This document shows positions 15,943 through 23,450 of a stretch of 64,000 nt of DNA, piece by piece (the stretch's first letter is position 1; each line of letters starts with the position of its first letter). The stretch lies in the NCBI GenBank assembly GCA_019356535.1, contig CP037918.1:682001-746000 (forward strand), read 5' to 3'. Source of the DNA: Chromatiaceae bacterium. Lineage in GTDB: Bacteria; Pseudomonadota; Gammaproteobacteria; Chromatiales; Chromatiaceae. Under the pieces are notes generated by a model, which saw only the letters and a list, made by a program, of their open reading frames with translations, was not told the origin of the DNA and searched no databases. The position numbers and the translations under genes were made by a program.

Positions 15943-17415
15943 TTACTTGACATCGATCATCTGGACGCTGCCGTCGGGCATGACTTCGGCCATGGCGCCT
16001 GCCGGTTCTTCCAGCACGAACAGGATCAGTGCCAGCACCGAGCCCGATACCATGCCGATGAACAGGAAGAACTGGTCATAGTCGAGCAGCGAGTTGACGG
16101 TGAGGAACAGTACCGCGCCGACATTGCCGAAGGCGCCGGCCATGCCGGCGATCTGGCCGGTCATGCGGCGCTGGATCAGCGGCACCATGGCGTAAACCGC
16201 ACCCGAGCCGGCCTTGGAGAAGATACCACCGAGGATGGTGAAGGCGACCACCATCCACACCGGCCATTCCCGGTCCACCAGGCCCAGTACCAGGAAGCTG
16301 GCGGTAATGCCGGCAAAGGTGATGATCAGCGTGAGCTTGCGGCCGATGCGGTCGCTCAGCCAGCCGCCGCCGGGGCGTGCAAACAGGTTCAGGAAGGGAT
16401 AGATGCCCGCCAGCAGGGCCGCGGTGACCTTGGGTAGCTCGAACCAGTCAACGTAGAACATGGCCAGCATGGAGACCACGGCCAGCTCGGTGCCGAAGGT
16501 GACCAGGTAGGCCCAGTCCAGGACGGCCACCTGCTTGAACTTGTAGCGATACAGTTCCGGGACCGGTTCCTTCAGCACGTGCCGGTTGATGTGCCACACC
16601 TTCCAGGTCTGGACCAGGAAGATTGCCGCCAGCACGCCGTAGATCACATCGGTCGCGGCCCAGTCGATCAGTCCCATCTTGGCTGGCGACAGCTTCCAGG
16701 TGAGCAGTGCCAGCGCCAGGTACAAGGGGATGTTCATCAGAATGTAGAGCACCAGGTCGCTGGGGCTGGTGACTTCCATGGCGCCGCTCTTCTTGGGCTT
16801 GAAGTAGGTGGAGCCCTTGGGGGTGTTGCGCACCGAGAAGTAATAGAGGACGCCATAGGCGATGGCCACCAGGCTGGCGATGGTAAAGGCCCAGCGCCAG
16901 CCGTCGTCACCGCCCACGCCGCTGGCGATGAAGGGCAGGGTGAGCGCTGCGCCGGCCGAGCCGAAGTTGCCCCAGCCGGCATAGATGCCCTGTGCGACAC
17001 CCGTCTGACGCGCGGGGAACCATTCGCCGATCATGCGGATACCCACTACGAAGCCGGCGCCGATGAAGCCTGAGAGGAAACGCAGCAATGCCAGTTGTTG
17101 GTAGCTGTCGGCCCAGGCGAAGGTGATGCTGATGGCCCCGCCGAGGATCAGGATGGCGGCGAACAGGATGCGTGGCCCGTACTTGTCCACCAGCATGCCG
17201 ACGATGATGCGCGCCGGAATGGTCATGGCGACGTTGAGGATCAGCAGCACCTTGGCCTGCTGGTCGGAGAGCTGCAGGGCATCCTTGATGAAGGGCATCA
17301 TCGGGCCCAGGCCCAACCACACCACGAAGGTGAGAAAGAAGGCGAACCAGGTCAGGTGCAGGATACGGATCTTGCCATCCTTCAGGTCGAACAGGTTGAG
17401 CTTGAGTGCGGACAT
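15943..17415 (-). CDS. narK: Nitrate/nitrite transporter, MFS family (NarK/NasA-type)
   Basis: A 490-residue major-facilitator protein of about 12 helices. The nitrate-signature motif appears as GWGNFGSAGAALTLP (nitrate signature 1) and AGAFGNVGAVLF (signature 2), and the conserved Arg lies in GIRMIGEWFPARQTG. The start MSALKLNLFDLKDGKIRILH at 17415 fits the family's cytoplasmic N-terminus; longer upstream frames are not supported. It is the first gene of the minus-strand arm of the nitrate locus (with the DsrC-like and phosphatase/kinase genes) and is divergent from nirB. A σ54-type promoter lies just upstream. It most likely imports nitrate for the reductases in this window. Confidence 0.93.
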   Translation of the reverse strand: MSALKLNLFDLKDGKIRILHLTWFAFFLTFVVWLGLGPMMPFIKDALQLSDQQAKVLLILNVAMTIPARIIVGMLVDKYGPRILFAAILILGGAISITFAWADSYQQLALLRFLSGFIGAGFVVGIRMIGEWFPARQTGVAQGIYAGWGNFGSAGAALTLPFIASGVGGDDGWRWAFTIASLVAIAYGVLYYFSVRNTPKGSTYFKPKKSGAMEVTSPSDLVLYILMNIPLYLALALLTWKLSPAKMGLIDWAATDVIYGVLAAIFLVQTWKVWHINRHVLKEPVPELYRYKFKQVAVLDWAYLVTFGTELAVVSMLAMFYVDWFELPKVTAALLAGIYPFLNLFARPGGGWLSDRIGRKLTLIITFAGITASFLVLGLVDREWPVWMVVAFTILGGIFSKAGSGAVYAMVPLIQRRMTGQIAGMAGAFGNVGAVLFLTVNSLLDYDQFFLFIGMVSGSVLALILFVLEEPAGAMAEVMPDGSVQMIDVK

Positions 17416-17453
17416 TGTGAGTGCTCCATGGCTACAGCGTGCCTCTGGAGTGA

Positions 17454-17469
17454 AGCAGGACGCGTGCCA
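17454..17469 (-). promoter_or_regulatory. σ54-type promoter of narK
   Basis: On the minus strand TGGCACG is followed by four bases and CTGCT, so the -24 element is perfect and the -12 element has one mismatch to TTGC. The expected start near 17443 lies about 28 bases upstream of the narK start codon. A matching σ54 promoter faces the other way toward nirB, and an NtrC-like site lies between them. Confidence 0.6.
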
Positions 17470-17515
17470 ATGAGAGACAGGCCCTGCCGGGAGGGAATTC
17501 CTTGGTGGGGCCGTG

Positions 17516-17532
17516 ATTCGGTATTTCCGAAT
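17516..17532. promoter_or_regulatory. Palindrome in the narK-nirB intergenic region
   Basis: ATTCGG-TATTT-CCGAAT is a perfect 6-base inverted repeat with a 5-base spacer, placed in the divergent promoter gap. It resembles an operator for a dimeric regulator, but no regulator is identified. Confidence 0.4.
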
Positions 17533-17563
17533 ACAGCGAAGTGGTGCGTGATGCAGCGGTTGC

Positions 17564-17578
17564 GCACCAGCATGGTGC
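17564..17578. promoter_or_regulatory. NtrC-like enhancer site
   Basis: GCACCAGCATGGTGC is a perfect dyad GCACC-N5-GGTGC and closely resembles the strong NtrC sites of glnA (TGCACCAACATGGTGC). Half-site-like words (GTGGTGCG at 17541 and GGTGCATT nearby) flank it. It sits about 95 bases upstream of the narK σ54 promoter and 210 bases upstream of that of nirB. Confidence 0.65.
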
Positions 17579-17675
17579 GAAATCGCGGTGCATTCGCCTG
17601 GTGTCCGGGGGGATGCGAGGCACTCCGAACAGCGGCCCATCCCCGTTTCTCTCCACATCGGGGCAGCCGCCTTTG

Positions 17676-17727
17676 TCCCCTCCCGGACCGCTGCGCAAGC
17701 GGGAGAGGGGTTTGGGGCGGGGAGGGG
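17676..17727. repeat. REP-like palindrome between the NtrC site and the nirB promoter
   Basis: A divergent copy of the dispersed palindrome family (cccctcccggaccgctgcgcaagcgggagagggg and a G-rich tail). It is inserted between the enhancer-like site and the nirB σ54 promoter. Confidence 0.65.
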
Positions 17728-17787
17728 CTTCGATTTGGCCGAAGGCGTCCGACTGCGCGAATCGGCTGCAAACCCGCTTCTGGCGAC

Positions 17788-17803
17788 TGGCATGCCTCTT
17801 GCT
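17788..17803 (+). promoter_or_regulatory. σ54-type promoter of nirB
   Basis: TGGCATG-CCTC-TTGCT fits the σ54 consensus TGGCAYG-N4-TTGCW at every position. The expected start near 17814 leaves a leader of about 44 bases before nirB. Confidence 0.72.
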
Positions 17804-17857
17804 CCTATTTCCGTGACAGCCGGCGTGACCGGCACGAGAACATTCTGCGAGGTAGGC

Positions 17858-20296
17858 ATGAAGGAAAAACTGGTACTGGTAGGCAACGGCATGGCGGGTG
17901 TGCGTACCCTGGAAGAGTTGCTCAAGCTCGATCCGGAGCGCTACGAGATCACAGTGTTTGGCGCCGAGCCATATCCCAACTACAACCGCATCATGCTCTC
18001 CCCGGTGCTGGCCGGCGAGAAGACCGTCGACGACATCATTCTGAATGATCGCGACTGGTACGAGAGCAACGGCATCACCCTGCACACCGGTGACCCGGTG
18101 GTGCGCATCGACCGTGCCGCTCGCAAGGTCATCACCGAGAGCGGCTTGGAGGCCGGCTACGACCGGCTGCTGCTGGCGACCGGTTCCAACCCCTTCATCA
18201 TCCCGGTACCGGGCCACGACAAGGAGGGCGTGATCGGCTTCCGCGACATTGCCGACGTGAACACCATGCTCGAGGCCAGCAAGCGCTACCAGAAGGCAGT
18301 GGTCATCGGCGGTGGCCTGCTGGGCCTGGAAGCGGCCAACGGCCTGATGAAGAACGGCATGGATGTCACCGTGGTGCACCTGATGGACATCCTCATGGAG
18401 CGCCAGCTCGACCGTCCCGCCGCCGAGCTGCTCAAGCAGTCGCTCGAAGAGCGCGGCATGAAGTTCCTGATGGAGACGCAGACCGCCGAGGTCCTCGGTG
18501 ACGATCGCGTCAGCGGGCTGAAGTTCGCCGACGGCTCCGAGATCGAGGCCGACCTGGTGGTGATGGCCGTCGGCATTCGTCCCAACATCGAGCTGGCGCA
18601 GACCGCCGGCATTCACTGCGAGCGCGGCATCGTGGTGAACGACACCATGCAGACCTACGATCCACGTATCTATGCGGTGGGCGAATGCGTGCAGCACCGG
18701 GGCCTGACCTACGGCCTGGTGGCGCCGTTGTTCGAGCAGGCCAAGGTGGCCGCCAACCATCTGGCGCAGCTCGGTTTCGCCCGCTACGAGGGTTCGGTGA
18801 CGTCCACCAAGCTGAAGGTTACGGGCATCGACCTGTTCTCCGCCGGCGAGTTCAACGAGCAGGAAGGCGACGAGACCCTGGTGCTCCAGGACCCGGCCGC
18901 TGGCGTCTACAAGAAGCTGGTGGTGCGCGACAACCGCATCAAGGGTGCGGTGCTTTACGGCGACACCATGGACGGCACCTGGTACTTCCAGCTGCTGCGT
19001 GATGGCACCGACATTTCGGCCTTCCGTTCCACCATCCTGTTCGGTCAGCACGACCTGGGCGATGCCGGTCATGGCGACGAGACCCGGGTGGCGGCGCTGT
19101 CCGATGATGCCGAGATCTGCGGCTGCAATGGCGTGTGCAAGGGCGAGATCATCGATGCCATCGTCACCAAGGGACTGTTCACCCTGGACGATGTGAAGGC
19201 GCACACCAAGGCGGCCAGCTCCTGCGGCTCCTGTACCGGCCTGGTCGAGGCCATCCTTGCCAGCACCGTAGGCGACGGCTACGACGCCACTCCGAGCAAG
19301 AAGCCGCTGTGCGGCTGCACCGAGTACAGCCACGACGAGGTGATTGCCGGCATCAAGGAACACCAGCTCAAGACCATGGATGCGGTGCGCTCCTTCTTCG
19401 AATGGAAGAACCCCGACGGCTGCGCCGCCTGTCGTCCCGCGCTCAACTACTATCTGCTGGCCTACTGGCCGGGTGAATACCACGACGATCCGCAGTCGCG
19501 CTTCATCAACGAACGTGCCCACGGCAACATCCAGAAGGACGGTACCTACTCGGTGGTGCCGCGCATGTTCGGTGGCCTGTGCACGCCCGCCGAGCTGCGC
19601 GCCATCGCGGACGTAGCCGAGAAGTACAACGTGCCCGAGATGAAGGTCACCGGCGGTCAGCGCATCGACCTGTTCGGTATCAAGAAGGAAGACCTGCCGG
19701 CGGTCTGGAAGGACCTCTCCGAGGCCGGCTTCGTCTCCGGCCATGCCTACGGCAAGGCGCTGCGCACGGTCAAGACCTGTGCCGGCAAGAACTGGTGCCG
19801 CTTCGGCACCCAGGACTCCACCGGCCTGGGCGTCAAGCTCGAGGAACTCACCTGGGGATCGTGGATGCCGCACAAGTTCAAGCTGGCTGTCTCCGGCTGC
19901 CCGCGCAACTGTGCCGAGGCCACCATCAAGGACTTCGGCGTGGTCTGTGTCGACTCCGGCTACGAGCTGCACGTCGGCGGCAACGGCGGCATCAAGGTGC
20001 GGGTGACCGACCTGCTCTGCAAGGTCGAGACCGAAGAGGAAGTGCTCGAATACTGCGGCGCCTTCATCCAGAAGTACCGCGAAGAGGCGCACTATCTCGA
20101 ACGCACCGCGCCCTGGGTCGAGCGTGTGGGCCTGGACTACATCAAGCAGGCCATCGTCGAGGACGAGGCACAGCGCAAGGCATTGTACGAACGCTTCAAG
20201 TACAGCCAGCAGTTCGCGCAGATCGATCCCTGGAAACAGCGCGCCGAAGGCGAGGAAGCGAACGAGTTCCAGCCGATCAAGATCACTGCGGCCTGA
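17858..20296 (+). CDS. nirB: NAD(P)H-dependent assimilatory nitrite reductase, large subunit
   Basis: An 812-residue cytoplasmic enzyme that reduces nitrite to ammonium. The order of domains is a pyridine-nucleotide-disulfide oxidoreductase module (MKEKLVLVGNGMAG at the start, a second Rossmann motif VVIGGGLLGLEAANGL), a BFD-like [2Fe-2S] domain (CNGVCKGE and CGSC), and the sulfite/nitrite reductase module. The last binds the siroheme-[4Fe-4S] centre through CAGKNWCRFG and SGCPRNCAEA. The ATG at 17858 gives the normal N-terminus; the open frame extends 90 codons upstream without homology. It leads an apparent operon nirB-nirD-nasA-dmsBC that is interrupted by MITE-like repeats. Confidence 0.95.
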   Translation: MKEKLVLVGNGMAGVRTLEELLKLDPERYEITVFGAEPYPNYNRIMLSPVLAGEKTVDDIILNDRDWYESNGITLHTGDPVVRIDRAARKVITESGLEAGYDRLLLATGSNPFIIPVPGHDKEGVIGFRDIADVNTMLEASKRYQKAVVIGGGLLGLEAANGLMKNGMDVTVVHLMDILMERQLDRPAAELLKQSLEERGMKFLMETQTAEVLGDDRVSGLKFADGSEIEADLVVMAVGIRPNIELAQTAGIHCERGIVVNDTMQTYDPRIYAVGECVQHRGLTYGLVAPLFEQAKVAANHLAQLGFARYEGSVTSTKLKVTGIDLFSAGEFNEQEGDETLVLQDPAAGVYKKLVVRDNRIKGAVLYGDTMDGTWYFQLLRDGTDISAFRSTILFGQHDLGDAGHGDETRVAALSDDAEICGCNGVCKGEIIDAIVTKGLFTLDDVKAHTKAASSCGSCTGLVEAILASTVGDGYDATPSKKPLCGCTEYSHDEVIAGIKEHQLKTMDAVRSFFEWKNPDGCAACRPALNYYLLAYWPGEYHDDPQSRFINERAHGNIQKDGTYSVVPRMFGGLCTPAELRAIADVAEKYNVPEMKVTGGQRIDLFGIKKEDLPAVWKDLSEAGFVSGHAYGKALRTVKTCAGKNWCRFGTQDSTGLGVKLEELTWGSWMPHKFKLAVSGCPRNCAEATIKDFGVVCVDSGYELHVGGNGGIKVRVTDLLCKVETEEEVLEYCGAFIQKYREEAHYLERTAPWVERVGLDYIKQAIVEDEAQRKALYERFKYSQQFAQIDPWKQRAEGEEANEFQPIKITAA

Positions 20297-20315
20297 GAGG
20301 CCATGCGATAGGGGG

Positions 20316-20462
20316 GTACCACGAAGCACACAACGAACACGAAGCGTTCTTGTGTTGGGCCTGTCGCGCTTTGCTCGATCCGTCTGCTGATGAGATACCG
20401 GCGAGGGATCAAGCAGTGAGGAAAGGTATTCCTTTGTGTTCTTCGTGCCCTTTTTGGTGAAG
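20316..20462. repeat. MITE-like inverted-repeat element between nirB and nirD
   Basis: The element begins with taccacgaagcacacaacga and ends with tcttcgtgccctttttggtg, which are imperfect inverted copies of each other. It fills most of the 198-base gap. It has no coding content. Related elements occupy the next two gaps of the operon. Confidence 0.65.
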
Positions 20463-20494
20463 AAAGAATTATTGCAGCAACCAGGATCAGACAA

Positions 20495-20803
20495 ATGAGT
20501 AACTGGATCGAAATCGCCGCCCTGGAAGACATCCCGCGTCTGGGGGCCCGGGTGGTCAAGACCGACACCATGGATGTGGCGGTATTCCGCACCCGGGATG
20601 ACCAGGTTTTCGCCTTGAAGGACGCCTGCCCGCACAAGCAGGGGCCGCTGTCGCAGGGCATCGTCAGCGGCACCACCGTCACTTGTCCGATGCACAACTG
20701 GAAGATCGACCTGGAAAAGGGCTGCGCCCTGGGGCCCGACGAGGGCTGCACCAACGTGTTCCGGACCAAGGTGGAGAACGGCAAGGTCTATCTGGCCATT
20801 TGA
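20495..20803 (+). CDS. nirD: Nitrite reductase small subunit, Rieske type
   Basis: A 102-residue Rieske-like protein that partners NirB. The [2Fe-2S] ligands are seen as CPHK (Cys, His) and CPMHNW (Cys, His), the two loops of a Rieske cluster. That makes it the Rieske version of NirD, rather than the version that has lost the ligands. The start has AGGA upstream. It lies 198 bases after nirB, a gap filled by a MITE-like element. Confidence 0.92.
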   Translation: MSNWIEIAALEDIPRLGARVVKTDTMDVAVFRTRDDQVFALKDACPHKQGPLSQGIVSGTTVTCPMHNWKIDLEKGCALGPDEGCTNVFRTKVENGKVYLAI

Positions 20804-20809
20804 GTTTTT

Positions 20810-21063
20810 GAAACCACGAAGGACACGAAGGACGCAAAGGAACCTCCGAACAAGTTCCTCCCCCGCTTGCGGGGGAGGCCAGGAGGGGGAATGACGCACT
20901 GTTCATGAAGACCGTAGGTTGGGCAAAGGAGCGCAGCGACGTGCCCAACAGCGGCATGGATGGTTGGGCACGCTTCGCTTTGCCCAACCTACGAACTCCA
21001 TCGGTGAAAAAGGGGTGACCCTGGTTCTCTTTGTGCTCTTTGTGTGCTTTGTGGTGAAAAACG
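20810..21063. repeat. Composite repeat between nirD and nasA: MITE-like element with two nested elements
   Basis: The outer pair, accacgaaggacacgaagga at the left and tttgtgtgctttgtggtg at the right, are imperfect inverted repeats of the type seen between nirB and nirD. Inside lie a REP-like palindrome (20843-20890) and a 79-base element with perfect 15-base ends (20914-20992). The nesting shows successive insertions. Confidence 0.68.
20914..20992. repeat. 79-base element with perfect terminal inverted repeats
   Basis: Gtaggttgggcaaag at 20914-20928 is the exact reverse complement of ctttgcccaacctac at 20978-20992. The body contains a second pairing (cgtgcccaac with gttgggcacg). Short elements with this gtaggttgggc end are known as common intergenic repeats in proteobacterial genomes. 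It is nested in the composite repeat described for 20810-21063. Confidence 0.78.
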
Positions 21064-21095
21064 TGGCGACAGCATATCCATGAGGAATTGAATCG

Positions 21096-23300
21096 ATGCT
21101 CTTCGGACGCGGAAAGAAGAACCCCATCACCCTGCCCGGCAAGGAGGTGGTCGAGTGGAAATACGCCGCCTGTGGCTACTGCTCCACCGGCTGTTCCATC
21201 GAGGTGGGCTTCAATGCCGAGGGCCGCGCGGTGGCCTCGCGTGGCGTGGCCGATGCCGATGTGAATCGCGGCAAGCTGTGCCTGAAGGGCATCTTCGAGC
21301 ACGAATTGTTCGAGTCGGCCGGGCGCGGCACCCGGCCGCTGATGCGCGACCATTTTCGTGACGAGTGGAAACCCACCGACTGGGATACCGCGCTCGACCG
21401 ACTGCATGACGAGATCCGCCGCATCCAGGCCAAGTACGGGCGCGATTCCTTCGCGGTGATCTCCACCGGGCAGATGCTCACCGAGGAGTTCTACACCCTG
21501 GGCAAGCTCACCCGCGGGCTGATCGGCACCAACAACTACGACGGCAACACCACCCTGTGCATGAGCTCGGCCGTCTCTGGCTACAAGCGCAGCTTCGGCT
21601 CCGACGGACCGCCCGGCTGCTACGAGGACTTCGAGCACACCGACTGCCTGATCGCCTGGGGCTCCAACCTGCCGGAGCAGCATCCCATCATCTACTGGCG
21701 GCTCAAGGAGGCGCAGGAGAAGCGCAACTTCCCGCTCATCGTGGTCGACCCGCGGGTGACCATGCTGGCGCAGAACGCCAACATTCACCTGCCGATCCGT
21801 CCGGGCACCGACGTGGTGCTGCAGAACGCGCTGATGCACGTGATCTTTGCCGAGAACCTGCAGGACGACGACTACATCGCCGCCAACACCAATGGCATCG
21901 ACGAACTGCGCGCCGAGGTCGCGAAATGGGACCCGCGTACCGCCTCGAAGATCTGTGGTATCGACGAGGACACCATCCGCGTGGTGGCGCGCACCTTTGC
22001 CAAGGCGCCGGCGGCCATGCAGATCTGGACCATGGGCATCAACCAGTCCACCCACGGCTCCGACGGCGTGGTGGGCATCAACAACCTGGCGCTGATCACC
22101 GGGAACGTCGGCAAGCCGGGCGGCGCGCCGCTGTCGATTACCGGCCAGTGCAACGCCATGGGCACCCGCGAGTGGTCCTCCTGCTCGGGCCTGCCCAACT
22201 ACCGTTACCTCGAGGTGCCCGAGCACCGCGAGGAGATCGCGAAGTTCTGGAACATCGACGTGGATTTCCTGCCTACCGCACGCGGCATGTACCAGACCGA
22301 TATCTACCAGGCCATGGAGGCCGGGCAGATCAAGGGCCTGTGGCTGATCGCCACCAATCCGCTCAGTTCGCTGCCCAACACCGCGCGCATCCGCCGCGCC
22401 ATGGAACAGCTCGAGTTCTGCTGCGTGCAGGACTGCTACGTGGACTCCGAGTCCAACCAGTACGCACATGTCTACCTGCCGGCCGGTACCTGGGCAGAAA
22501 AGGACGGGGTGATGACCAACACCGAGCGGCGCATCAACCGCGTCAAGCCGGTCGCCACCCCGCCGGGCGAGGCCAAACCCGACCTATGGATCTTCAACCG
22601 CGTAGCCGAGCGCTTCAACACCGACGGGCGGGTGAAGTTTCCCGAGAAGGCCGCCGACATCTTCCTCGAGATGGCCGAGCTGTCGCACGGACGGCTGGCC
22701 GACATCTCGGGCATGGACCACGAGCTGATCGAGCAGCACCGCGGCATCCAGTGGCCCTATACGCGTGAGCAGCGCGAACGCGGCGAGGCGCCGAAGAAGG
22801 GCGGGGTGCGCCTCTACACCGAGCCGGCCACCTTCCAGTACCCCGACGGACGCGCCAAGCTGATCCCGCTGCCCTTCGTGGACAACAACGAGCACCCGGA
22901 CGAGGAGTATCCCTTCTGGTTGAACACCGGGCGGCTCATCGAGCACTGGCACGGGCGCACCAAGACCGGAAAGATCGGCAACAACAACAAGTTCAGCCCG
23001 ATCCCGTTCATCGAGATCAACCCCGATGCCGCCGCCGAACTGGGCATCCGTCGCGGCGAATACGTGCGCCTGGTCTCGCGCCGCGGGGATGCCATCGTCA
23101 TGGCCCAGCCTACCCACCGGGTGCCACACAACATGGTGTTCCTGCCGTTCCATTTCCACGACTGCGCCAACCGCCTCACCCTCGGCCTGCTCGACCCGTA
23201 TTCGCGCCAGCCGGCCTACAAGCAGCAGGCGGTGCGCATCGAACGTATCGAGGACCAGCTGCACGCGGCGCGGTTGAGCAAGGAAATGCGCAAGTTTTGA
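21096..23300 (+). CDS. Molybdopterin nitrate-reductase-like catalytic subunit without BFD domain
   Basis: A 734-residue protein of the NasA/NapA/formate-dehydrogenase family. A [4Fe-4S] cluster is bound by CGYCSTGC plus a Cys in RGKLCLKG (residues about 27-67). The Mo-ligand block is LCMSSAVSG (about residue 155), as in nitrate reductases. It has no Tat signal and should stay cytoplasmic. Unlike the NasA encoded at 45283 it ends without the C-terminal [2Fe-2S] BFD domain. The next gene encodes a membrane-anchored DmsB/DmsC fusion, so it probably takes electrons from quinol. Reduction of nitrate is inferred from nirBD and narK beside it; a different oxoanion cannot be excluded. Confidence 0.85.
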   Translation: MLFGRGKKNPITLPGKEVVEWKYAACGYCSTGCSIEVGFNAEGRAVASRGVADADVNRGKLCLKGIFEHELFESAGRGTRPLMRDHFRDEWKPTDWDTALDRLHDEIRRIQAKYGRDSFAVISTGQMLTEEFYTLGKLTRGLIGTNNYDGNTTLCMSSAVSGYKRSFGSDGPPGCYEDFEHTDCLIAWGSNLPEQHPIIYWRLKEAQEKRNFPLIVVDPRVTMLAQNANIHLPIRPGTDVVLQNALMHVIFAENLQDDDYIAANTNGIDELRAEVAKWDPRTASKICGIDEDTIRVVARTFAKAPAAMQIWTMGINQSTHGSDGVVGINNLALITGNVGKPGGAPLSITGQCNAMGTREWSSCSGLPNYRYLEVPEHREEIAKFWNIDVDFLPTARGMYQTDIYQAMEAGQIKGLWLIATNPLSSLPNTARIRRAMEQLEFCCVQDCYVDSESNQYAHVYLPAGTWAEKDGVMTNTERRINRVKPVATPPGEAKPDLWIFNRVAERFNTDGRVKFPEKAADIFLEMAELSHGRLADISGMDHELIEQHRGIQWPYTREQRERGEAPKKGGVRLYTEPATFQYPDGRAKLIPLPFVDNNEHPDEEYPFWLNTGRLIEHWHGRTKTGKIGNNNKFSPIPFIEINPDAAAELGIRRGEYVRLVSRRGDAIVMAQPTHRVPHNMVFLPFHFHDCANRLTLGLLDPYSRQPAYKQQAVRIERIEDQLHAARLSKEMRKF

Positions 23301-23304
23301 TGGG

Positions 23305-23432
23305 TCCACCACAGAGGACACAGGGCACACAGAGGTCTCCGAGTGCAGAGGTCTGAGAGCGGCGCAACGGGATCTTCCTGAACCGGAATGGAACGCTCTG
23401 TGCTCTCGGTGGCCTCTGTGGGGAACAGAACG
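23305..23432. repeat. MITE-like inverted-repeat element between the nasA-like and dmsBC-like genes
   Basis: The gap begins ccaccacagaggacacaggg and ends gctctcggtggcctctgtgg, again imperfect inverted copies rich in CACAGAG/CTCTGTG. It is the third such element in this operon and differs in sequence detail from the first two. Confidence 0.65.
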
Positions 23433-23450
23433 AATTACGAAAAAAGCGAT

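Noticed and set aside
17432..20899. Very long minus-strand frame opposite nirB and nirD
   Set aside because: It mirrors the codon pattern of nirB and has no recognisable domain; nirB has all the expected motifs.
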